Below are positions 20,301 to 28,847 of a stretch of DNA of 28,847 bases, one piece after another (within the stretch, counting starts at the first letter, position 1; every line of letters begins with the position of its first letter). Origin of the DNA: Stereum hirsutum FP-91666 SS1 (taxonomy: Eukaryota; Basidiomycota; Agaricomycetes; Russulales; Stereaceae); assembly GCF_000264905.1 (NCBI RefSeq), contig NW_006763131.1:930100-958946 (forward strand), written 5' to 3'. The position numbers and the translations under genes are program-made. The notes under the pieces were generated by a model that searched no databases, was not told the DNA's origin, and saw only the letters and a list, made by a program, of their open reading frames with translations.

Positions 20301-23275
20301 GCTTGATGATGAGGATGATGGCGAGGATGAGGTTGAGGATGATGGAGAGGATGGAGAGGATGGGGCAGACGGGGAGAAGACCAATGCCACCGATAAAGAT
20401 AGTGGTGCAGAGAGCGCTGCAGAATCGTCTGAGGCTGAGCGAGGTATGAAACTACTCATGTCTATTTTCTTGAACATCACTAACTTTTTCTGATCTTTAT
20501 ACTTCCAGAGCGGCTTGCGAAGACCTGGACTCGCCCTATCTACACCTTCTTCGACCCAACACCGGAGGTCAAGTACGAGAAGACTCGTCGTTATCATGCC
20601 TTTCGCTGCAATGCCCGCTTTTGCAAGGGCAAGTCACGCATCGTCAATCGGTTCCTCGACTCCAAGGACCACAACTCGACTTCCAACCTGCGGAAACATG
20701 CGAAGAAGTGCTGGGGCGATGAAATTATTAATACAGCTGATCAGGCGAAGGATGCGTCAGAGGTCCGTAACAAGATCATGGGAGGTTTCCTGCGTGATGG
20801 TAGTATCACGACAGCATTTGAGCGTAAAGGAAAGGGTGAGGTGCTGTACTCTCACCGGGCTCATACATGGACGCAGTCGAGGTTAGTGGTCACTCTACCA
20901 TGGTTCAAACTATAGTAAGTCTAACTTTCGCCATAGAGCTGAGTTCATACGCTGGGTTTCTGAGAGCCTACGTCCTTTCAAGATTGTGAACAATCATGGT
21001 TTTCATTGTTTGATGAAGACAGGCCAGCCTGGTACATATATTCCTTCAGATTGTACGGTCTCGCGAGATGTCAAGGCTGTCTTTGCTAAGGCTCGTCAGC
21101 GCATCGCAAAGATGTTACGGGTGCGTACAATCTCACACTCATTTTACATTATATAATGCTGACTATCTGGAACATGCTAGGAGTATGACGGGGCCCTCAA
21201 TTTTGCTACTGATGCTTGGACGTCTCCAAATCACAAGGCCTATATCGCTCTCACTGTTCATTTTGAACATAATGGTGCTCCTATCTCGATGATCTTGGAT
21301 ATTGTTGAGGTCGCCAAGGTACTTTCTTCGTCTTTGTTTATATTTCTTACTGCTCTGGCTCAATATTTTTTCCCTCTAGTCTCACTCTGGCATCAATCTT
21401 GCTGCCACTTTTGCTGAGATCCTTGATGAGTTTGAAATTGCGGATAAGGTAGTTTAGTGTTCTTCTTGCGGATTGATGGTAGTCTAACTATGTTTTTGCA
21501 CAGATGCTCAGTGTCACCGCCAACAATGCCTCCAAAAAAACACAATGGTCGAAGAGCTCGGAGAACTGATTGAGTCCTTTGATGGTGAAGCCAGCCGCAC
21601 CCGTTGTTTCCTTCACATCGTTAATCTTGATGCTAAATCTCTACTCAAACAATTCGATCTCCCCAACAAGAAGGCCAATTCAGCTCTCGATGAGGCTGAG
21701 AGGGAGTTGAGGGCGTTAGCAGGGGATTTGGATTGGGAAGAGAGGCTTACAGTAGCGGAGAATGGGGTGGGTGATGATGCATCGAAGGATGATGTGGATG
21801 GACTGGTTGATGAGGTGGATGAATTGACGGAGGAGGAACAGCAGGACCTGGAGGAGAGTATAGCCCCCATTCGTCTAGTCCTTGTGAAGGTACCCCCTTT
21901 TCACTGTTACCTATACCATATTCTCATCTTCCTTTTGATAGATTCGCAAGCTTGCCTTCGCTATTATTCACTCAACTACCATTATACTCCCGGTTTGGTA
22001 CGAAATTCTCGAAAAGAACGAGTTTCCCATTCGGTTGATGCCCCGAGATGTTTCGACTCGGTGGAACTCAACCTTCGACATGTTAGAATTTGCCATCAAG
22101 CACCGCCTTCTTATCAACGAGATTACCGAGGACCGAAAGATGGATCTGTGGAAGTACGAACTTTCAGAGGATGAGTGGGTTATTGCTGGCCAGCTGCGAG
22201 ATCAGCTCAAGGTTCGTCTTCTACGTTCACATGCTATCTGATAGTATCACTTATTGTCATGCCTTATAGGTCCTCAAAGACGCTACACTATACTTCTCTC
22301 GAGGTTCACCTAACCTTGCTGCGGTTATCCCTGCCATGGACCATATCAACTTTGTCTTTAGCTCGAATGCTCTCAACCCGGTGTATCGACTTTCTATCCG
22401 TGCGGCCCTTGGTATTGCCAAGAGGACTCTCAACCGCTACTATAACTTGACAGATGACTCAGAAAATTATCGTATAGCAATGGGTATGCTCTCTATGTCC
22501 GTCTATACGTTGATATGCCTCGATTGCTTACTTCTCTTTTTTGTATAGTGTTACACCCTCGGTACAAGCTCCAGTACTTCAAGACCATCTCTTGGGAGTC
22601 TTCGTGGATTGATAATGCCGAGGCACTTGTCCGTGATGAGTTTGATAGGTCTTATGCCCAGAGACCTATGCCCGATGGTGCCAATACTGCTCCTACGGCT
22701 CTTCCTGCTGCATCAGTAAGTATTTTGTTTTGTCTCTAGTTCTCCTTGCTTACTTTGCTAATCTTGCATTATATACTTTTCTTAGACTACTTCTTCAGAC
22801 GGCAACATCTTCGACAATCTCCCTTCTCTTGCTGCACCGGCTACATCAGCTCATCGACACGAGGTAGATCACTATCTCAGTCTCCTGGTCGAACGAGTTG
22901 AAGATGCACTTCTCTGGTGGCATGAACGGCGAGATATCTTTCCTCGGCTGTCACGGATGGCCTTGGACTACCTTAGCATTCCGGGTATGTCTTTGTTTTT
23001 TTACAGTTCACATTTATCCTATACGTTGCTAATGGATAACTACTTCTGTCTTAGCCACCTCGGTCAACGTTGAGCGGCTCTTCAGCCGTGGTCAACTTCT
23101 TCTCTCTCATGTCCGTAACCGGCTCTCTGTACAGACAACCCGTGCACTCTTATGTGTCGGTGCTTGGAGTCTCATGGGTTTGACCAAAGATTCTGATATT
23201 ATGGGTGTCGTTACACAGCCAGAAGTGGAGGGTGAGGAGGAGGCACTCGAGGATGGTTGGGATTCAATTGAATAA
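20041..23275 (+). pseudogene. hAT transposase (hAT-1), 11 exons, catalytic Asp lost
   Basis: Exons: 20041-20443, 20509-20881, 20937-21120, 21181-21318, 21380-21448, 21504-21889, 21942-22211, 22270-22483, 22549-22725, 22796-22984, 23055-23275 (TAA). All ten introns are GT-AG and most phases agree. The N-terminus is basic (KRPRAATRTSADATKVKKSK) then acidic. A BED-type zinc finger (FRCNARFCK...LRKHAKKC) is in exon 2. FATDAWTS in exon 4 holds the first catalytic Asp. The second motif in exon 6 reads VTANNAS instead of the family pattern TADNAS (Asn codon 21522-21524). Directly after it an A7 run (21534-21540) is one base short of the expected frame. The C-terminal dimerisation domain is intact (SVNVERLFSRGQ...RNRLS). 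The enzyme is probably dead unless the indel is a sequencing error. Confidence 0.9.
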
Positions 23276-23472
23276 GTAATTTTGTCTACCTGTTCATTTT
23301 TCTACATGTACTTCATCTTCTCTTACCCGCGATTTGACTCAAATGTGACTCACTGGCCCATTTTGCGATAACTTGGCATCCATGTGCCATGCAGAACATC
23401 AGATAGACCGTTATGTGGTAAGTACACGCTTTATTTGAGTGCTCATATAGACTCTACAATGGTATAAATGAC

Positions 23473-23635
23473 TAGACCTGGAATTGACCCGGGGTATGTA
23501 CTTGACCCGTGGACCCGCCAAAACCCAGATCATTTACCCGTACCCGTATAACCCGTACCCGATGGGTCCGGGTACAGGCCGGGTCGGGTCCGGGTAGGTA
23601 TATTTTGACCCGTGGGTTACCCATGTCATTCACTA
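23473..23635 (-). mobile_element. hAT-like terminal and subterminal region, inward-facing (right)
   Basis: The reverse complement starts TAGTGAATGACATGGGTA at 23635 and continues with many ACCCG/CGGGT repeats that can fold back. The other edge starts TAGACCTGG at 23473. The border at 23635 is exact, because it cuts hAT-2 coding sequence 8 nt into an exon. It lies 360 nt after the hAT-1 stop codon, as expected for the end of that element. Confidence 0.7.
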
Positions 23636-25979
23636 GTGGCATACTAGAATGCAAAAGAACATAAGCATAGGCAAAGAAACGAATGAGATATAAAGACTTA
23701 CTGATGCCACAGCGCGGAAGAATTGAGTCATCAGTGAGGGCATAGTACTTCTTCATGATCTTTAGACCGTTGAAGGCGGCAGTGCGGATTGCAATGGGAA
23801 GGTTCTCGTCGCTGGCCTTGTCCTCCAGGAAGGTGATGAGGTTGTCCATGCTGGGAATGACTTCATAGAGGAACGGTCGGTTACGAGCCTCGAGGTGGAC
23901 TATGGCCCGACAGAATTGCTAACAAAAAGACAAATATAAGAATGACCAGATAAGCAGAAATTGAGAGTACTCACATCAACGATGGGATAAAGATGACCGA
24001 GAAACGTCCACTGCTCCTCGTCAAGGGCGAGATGCATAAGCTTGTGCTTGGGATTCTTGGTGAGGAGTGCGACGGCGGGGCGAATCTGGAGTGTGACAGC
24101 GATGGTGTTTGTGAGTGACGTCCAGCGAGTGACAACTGCACGGGGTAGAATCTTCTCGGGAACCTTCTTCTGCACACAATACTGCCTGAGGGCACGTCGA
24201 CGGGTAGAGCTGAAGTGTGTGCGGCGAGCGATGAGCTTGATGCATTGGATAGCCAGACATGGGCTCTTCAGTACCCGCCAATCGAGGTTGAGCTCGTCCT
24301 CTATCAGCTCTCGCATCTCCTCCATCTCTATCTCATCGTACTCTTCCCTGTCCTCGTCAACCTCTCCATCATCCGACTCATCATCTGTCGCTCTCTCCTA
24401 CTCGTGTTCATCATCCTCGAGATCTTCCTCCTCACTCTGCTCATTATCTTCGAGGTCTTCCTCCGCATCTAACTCATCGACACCTTCATTGCCATCCTCC
24501 TCCTCATCATCCTCTCCTTTACCATCACCAGTCTTCTTCTTCTTCGAGTTGAATGTGGCGAAGATAGCCTACGGTGAAAGAAAAGCATGTCGCATGAGAA
24601 TCTCTTCTGACACTAAACAATTAAAAAGAAATCACCTTCATGACCAAGTTGAACGTGTGGCAAGTGCAACACACAGCAGTTGTACGGCTGAGGAGAGACT
24701 TCTCCAGCAGCATTCTGCCGAGACGATCGAGAGCGGTGAAGTTGTTTGCGGCGTTGTCGGCAATGCCTCCAAACAACTACATCAAAGATTTAGCATCACT
24801 CTTTGACAAAAAAGAGAAATTATGACTTACGGAGGTCTCGAAATCGTATGTCTTGATAGCACCATAGATGTGCTCTGCGAGTTGGCGGCCGGTATGCACA
24901 GTCTCGATGGGCACGTAATCAAGTAGGATGGAGCAGAGTTCGCCGTTATAGATCATGTAGAGATTGAGCCCGATGAATGTGAGTGCGTTTGCGGAGGACC
25001 AGCCATCGAATGCTATGTGCTTTCGGCCTGGAGTAGCCTGTGAAGGTTGGGTCAATACACATATCAATAGATCATAGAGAATAAAAAACTCAAACTTACT
25101 CAAATGACCTTTGTGATGTTCTTCTGACCGATCTTAAAGATCTCGTGGGTATCACGCGAGATCGTCTGTTCAGACCAATCCTTGAAACCAGGGTGGAACA
25201 TACTGAAGATCTTCAAAAGCCATTCATCGGTGACGATTGAGAACGGTCGAGAGGACGAGCAGCACCAGAAGACTTCATAGAGACGGAGCTTCTCGGGAGT
25301 GTATGTCGAGCCACGAGCAAAATTGGTCACAGTTCCTTGGTTCACCGGAAGCTCGGGATGTTTGGCATTGACGTGGTCCCATAAGTTACTTGTTGAATTA
25401 TCGTAGCAAGCCCGCTTGACGACATGCTTGCACCTAGAAGAGAAGTTACAATATATTAGCACAGAATTTGAAAGGCTCATGCATAAAGGAACCTCACTTG
25501 GTGCATGAGAATGTATACCATACAACCCCATCCTCTCCCTCCTCAATCCCCGGCGGCATCTTATACTTCTTGTAAACAGATTTCGCGTCGTCTGTCTTCC
25601 ACCCGTTCAAAACTTCGCTGCAGCAGCTATGAGCTTCAACTAAGATAACAAATAAGAAAGAAAGATACACACATAGTATATCCTCTAACGTAGTCAGCTC
25701 CGGCCCCCATTTTTCGTTAAACTTGTCCATCTTCTTCTGTGCGGTTGTCTTCGACGAAGAACCCGTCGAAGTAGTGGTCGAGTCCGGCGTCGGTATGGAT
25801 TGGGCTGAGTGAACCGCCGGCGAGCCTCCTTGCGCACTCGATGAGGAAGAAAAGGAAGCTGCGGAAGCGGGTGTTGGGGCAGCGGGTCCAACCTTGTTGC
25901 GTTTGGAGGTTCGAGCAGCGCCGGTAGAGCGACGAGGACGCTTGTCTGATTGCGAATGTGTTGACGAAGACCCTGCCAT
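23636..25979 (-). pseudogene. hAT transposase (hAT-2), truncated at its C-terminal end
   Basis: Exons (minus): 25673-25979, 25498-25639, 25100-25433, 24831-25037, 24636-24776, 23975-24568, 23702-23918, then 8 nt of the next exon (23636-23643). The N-terminus has KRPRRSTGAARTSKR, like the hAT-1 start. The BED finger is CTKCKHVVKRAC...HVNAKHPE. FDGWSS and GIADNAANN hold the two catalytic Asp residues, both kept. An acidic insert follows, then ARRTHFSSTRRRALRQY and KKYYALTDDS. Stops: TGA at 25100-25102 and TAG at 24398-24400, both explainable by C-to-T changes. The dimerisation domain is missing, because another hAT-like end begins at 23635. It differs clearly from hAT-1, so it is a second family, not a copy. 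Confidence 0.85.
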
Positions 25980-26364
25980 TGTGGATCATGATAGAGACAG
26001 AGATTGAAGGCAAGATCAAAGACGTGAAATGTAGGAGGTGAGGGAGAGCCGGACCGAGCGGACGAAAGTCAACTATGTCGTCAAGAGCAGGTAGAGAGAA
26101 GTCAGAACCGGAATCCGACGGTGTGGGTGAAGTAGAAGATGAGGAAGGTGTGGTCGATATCGGAGAGGGTGACCGAGAAGATGAGCGTAGGTGTGGATGA
26201 GGAACCGGGATGGTACAAGGAAACAATGTAGATAGGTTGTCGAGTTCGCTGATGTTGTCGTCAGAGTCAGTAATAGATACGAGAGATGGTATTGAGTCAG
26301 AGAGTGTGGGCGAAGGAGATCTGGAGTGTTCTTGAGAGCCTGCCGGTGAAGCAGATGCAGCCAT
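25717..26364 (-). CDS. Upstream overlapping ORF of hAT-2 (215 codons, Ser/Pro-rich)
   Basis: ATG at 26362-26364, 385 nt before the transposase ATG at 25979. It overlaps the transposase by 263 nt in the same relative frame as the hAT-1 ORF and stops at 25717. It begins MAASASPAGSQEHSRSPSPT, has a DSDDNISELDNLSTLF segment, then Ser/Pro runs and a hydrophobic stretch (FTSLILPSISVSIMI) at the junction. In the overlap both ORFs show AR.(N/L)AG..SPI. The start has T at -3 (weak), while the transposase start has A at -3 and G at +4 (strong). Function unknown. Confidence 0.5.
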   Translation of the reverse strand: MAASASPAGSQEHSRSPSPTLSDSIPSLVSITDSDDNISELDNLSTLFPCTIPVPHPHLRSSSRSPSPISTTPSSSSTSPTPSDSGSDFSLPALDDIVDFRPLGPALPHLLHFTSLILPSISVSIMIHNGRVFVNTFAIRQASSSLYRRCSNLQTQQGWTRCPNTRFRSFLFFLIECARRLAGGSLSPIHTDAGLDHYFDGFFVEDNRTEEDGQV

Positions 26365-26416
26365 AAAATGAGTGAAGTTTGGGCTGTGGATAAAAAAAAG
26401 GGGACAAACCGTGGGC

Positions 26417-26424
26417 TTATATAT
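26417..26424 (-). promoter_or_regulatory. Candidate TATA box of hAT-2
   Basis: TATATAAG on the minus strand, 53 nt before the upstream ORF start, mirroring the TATAAA of hAT-1. Confidence 0.45.
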
Positions 26425-26429
26425 GTTCG

Positions 26430-27190
26430 GATGAGTACCAGCACCGAACGCCTGAAAAATCAGAATTCGAACTGGAGGTACGAGGACGGACAGCACCTGA
26501 TCAGCGACATGAAGGTCAAGCCGCAGGGGAATACGTACAAGAATTGATGATAGACATGTTTGTACCAGGCGTATAGTGCGAGACCGGTGCAAAGTTCGAT
26601 GATCTGTGGGAAAATGTTGCACAAATTGAGTGAGTAAACACAATAAGGTTAGTAAATGACAAACAGACTCACCATGGTATATGTGCCTCGATATCTGCAA
26701 ATCAAAGCGCGTATGAAGCATGGCTGGATCATCTGAACCCATCAACGATTGTGATTAGCCAATGTGTACAGAGAAAGGGCATGAAGTACTCACCGTTGCT
26801 CTCGCTGGACGTAAGAAAAAAAACATGGATCAGTCAACGATCAACATCGTGATGCAGAAACCGAACACGAACTCACAAGAAAATATTATGGGTGCCTGCA
26901 CAGTGGCCGCATGTGAATGGGCAGGATCACACCTGGAAACCAACAGGAAAAAATCAGCAAAGATAACAGCATCATGGAGATAAAAGTGAAAACATGCCTA
27001 TGACTGAGAGCCCGTGAGGAGTCGGAATCACCTGCGGAATAAACAAACATCGAGCAAGATGAGAATAGAGGAGGGACAGAGCAGGACCATGAACACGGAC
27101 CCTTGAGTCAGTGTTGAGCCCTTGAGCCCTGTCGACGTCGAAGAGGTCGCCAAAGTACCAGAGCAAGCTGTATGGCATCCCAGGGAACAC
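26430..27190 (-). other. Leader region of hAT-2 with a candidate intron; no gene recognised
   Basis: On the minus strand 26604-26672 fits an intron: GTGAGT donor, ACTAAC branch site, CCCACAG acceptor, 69 nt. Other GTGAGT-like sites occur near 26795. A spliced leader or an unrelated small gene is possible. No end sequence for hAT-2 is recognised here. Confidence 0.4.
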
Positions 27191-27389
27191 GATGTGTCAC
27201 CCCCGGGCATGCTTTCACGAGCTTTGGGTCATATTGACGAGAGCGAGGGAGAGACGATCCAGACGAGGGCGGTGTGATAGACGAGTGAGGCGGGCGTGTG
27301 AAGGAGATAGGGAGAGAGACGAAACGAGACACGTGAGTACTCGTGGATGGCAAATGACGGAGTTCGCTCTCACGCACAGGCCAGCGAGC

Positions 27390-28085
27390 GTTCCGGCTCC
27401 CACGCGTCTTTCGCCCCTCCGCCGCTGTTCTCTCTGTCTCCTCCATTGCTGCCTGCTCCTCCTCCACCCTCTCCGCGTCTTTGCCTGCCCTCTCCACCCC
27501 CCTTACCTTGTCTCCACCCGCCCTCTCCGCCCTCAATCCCTTCCGCGCCCACCCTCTGAATGTGTTAACGCGTCTACACGGACCCTCTCTGCGTTAACGC
27601 GTCTCCGCCCACCCTCTCTACCCCCTCAACTCGTCTCCGCCCGCCCTCTCCTCCTTCAATCCCTTCTACGCCCGCCCTTTCCACCCTCTCCGCGTCAACG
27701 TCAATGCGTACCCTCTCAACACGTTAACGTGTTAACACACGCCCTCCACGCATCCGCCCTCTCCGCGCCCTCTCCGCAAATACGCGTATCCGCGCTCCCT
27801 CTCCGCACGCCCCCTCTCCCTCTCCGCACGCCCCCTCCCCAGCCTCAATCCCCTCCGCACCCGCCATCTCCACCCCCAACGTGTCTCTGCGCTCCTTCTC
27901 CGCGCGTCTGCCCTCTCCGTGCGCCCTCCCTCTCTGCGTATACACATTTCTGTGTATCCGCATATCGGTGCGTTTTTTTCTACCCGCCCTTTCTGCGTAT
28001 ACACATTTCCTTATTTAGCGCGCCCTCTCCACCCGCCCTCTCCGCGTATACGCATCCTCCGCGTATCCGCACACCGTCTCCGCGT
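27390..28085. repeat. CG/CT-rich minisatellite
   Basis: Irregular repeats of CGCCCTCTCCGCGT and related words, mixed with ACGCGT, GTTAAC and GTATAC palindromes. A 16-nt perfect palindrome, AACACGTTAACGTGTT, lies at 27718-27733. The long plus-strand Pro/Ser-rich frame across the tract is a composition effect. Confidence 0.7.
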
Positions 28086-28131
28086 CTCCATCCACCTCCT
28101 CCACCTCAATTCGCACCAGACCATGTAGTGC

Positions 28132-28231
28132 CATTATAATGAAGTGCGGCAAGGACGTCGAGCTCCATTGTAATGTCTGGCGTAAAGTACGCACTGCCAC
28201 ACTGAGCCAGAAAATGGCCGCCATTACAATG
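28132..28231. repeat. Cluster of three CATTRYAATG motifs (right copy)
   Basis: CATTATAATG (28132-28141), CATTGTAATG (28166-28175) and CATTACAATG (28222-28231) have start-to-start spacing of 34 and 56 nt. The left cluster read on the minus strand has 34 and 58. CATGTAG stands a few bases before the first motif in both. Confidence 0.6.
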
Positions 28232-28399
28232 CTGCACTGGCCCAATTGGGATATCAACAAATATCTGCATTGCGCATTTTTGTTTTCTGTGATAAATGCC
28301 GGGTTCAGAACGTCCCAAAAAGGATAAAAATGGGTAGGCTGCTTTGTGCTCGAAGGTGTGGCACCAGAATGTTCATTCTAGATGTGGCCCGACCTGTAG

Positions 28400-28847
28400 T
28401 GCTTTGGCCCGGCTGGTTAGCTGGCTTTTGGGTGACCGGGTGGGCTCTAGGGGCAGGTTGGGGACCCGGTAGGGGTTGCTAGGGCGGGGATGGGGTGCTG
28501 GGGTGCTGGATAGGGGGGTAGGAAAATGGGTAGGGGGTGGGGGTAGATGGGTAGCAGGCTGGTAGGGTGCTGTATACATGAATTGGGTGGGTTTTGGCTG
28601 GGATTTGGGTACTGGGGGACAATACTGGGTGTACTGGGGTAGTATTAGGTGCGATAAAAATCGGGGAAAATAGGGAAATAATAGTAGGGATGCTAGGATA
28701 GGCCTAGCAGGTGCTGGTTTCTGGTTTGTTAGGGGGTTAGGGGGTGTTTTGGGGGTGTTTTGGTAACTTTGCGAGTTTTGTGATTTAGAATGAATGAATC
28801 ACATTGCTGGGTGTCGTTTCAATGGAATCAGCGTATAAAACGTAAAT
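28400..28847. repeat. G-rich dispersed repeat, right copy (runs out of window)
   Basis: GGGTAGGGGG-type runs (28440-28560) are followed by the conserved core from 28653 to the window end, in the same orientation as 1912-2103. It is cut by the window edge. Confidence 0.75.

Noticed and set aside
27192..28139. Long Pro/Ser/Arg-rich plus-strand frame (315 codons)
   Set aside because: It follows the CT/CG minisatellite units and has no protein-like variation; composition alone keeps the frame open.
1..28847. CRISPR arrays, tRNA or rRNA genes, bacterial promoters
   Set aside because: No regularly spaced identical repeats with unique spacers, no tRNA-like A/B box pair with cloverleaf, and no rRNA words were seen. 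The gene structures with short introns are fungal.

Overview
The window is a piece of a fungal genome, most likely an agaricomycete basidiomycete. Introns are short (about 48-80 nt), start GTNNGT and end YAG. The mobile elements are ones typical of mushroom-forming fungi: Plavaka-type, hAT, Tc1/mariner-like, Ty1/Copia and Ty3/Gypsy. I see no bacterial-style genes, no operons and no convincing host housekeeping gene. It is a nested, decayed transposon cluster with one scaffold gap (13783-14116).

Layout. 1-2300: repeats, a charged minus-strand reading frame, and one copy of a G-rich dispersed repeat whose second copy closes the window (28400-28847). 3516-5283: remnants of an unrecognised minus-strand gene. 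5890-7349: decayed C-terminal two thirds of a Plavaka-type transposase (minus). 7350-11171: a block that appears to have been inverted. It carries a Gypsy fragment, a 5'-truncated Copia element with one in-frame stop, its 3' LTR, and the N-terminal part of the same Plavaka protein. 11172-12179: Gypsy protease/RT fragment (minus), whose sequence continues inside the inverted block.

12180-23635: flanked by two inward-facing, similar hAT-like ends (TAGTGNATGACAYGGGTA followed by ACCCG repeats). It holds an unrecognised multi-exon minus-strand gene of about 694 codons (13141-16433), split by a Tc1/mariner-like insertion at a TA site, a zone of hairpin and tandem repeats (16.5-17.7 kb), and an 11-exon hAT transposase gene (hAT-1, plus strand). 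23636-25979: a second, different hAT transposase (hAT-2, minus strand), cut off 8 nt into an exon by the end at 23635. 27390-28085: a CG/CT-rich minisatellite.

The most interesting signal is shared by the two hAT genes. Each has a TATA box, then about 50-55 nt later a Ser/Asp-rich 210-215 codon ORF. That ORF overlaps the first 260-263 nt of the transposase in the same relative frame, with a weak start context upstream and a strong one at the transposase. Almost every transposon gene here carries nonsense codons that C-to-T change could explain, so most of the region is probably inactive.
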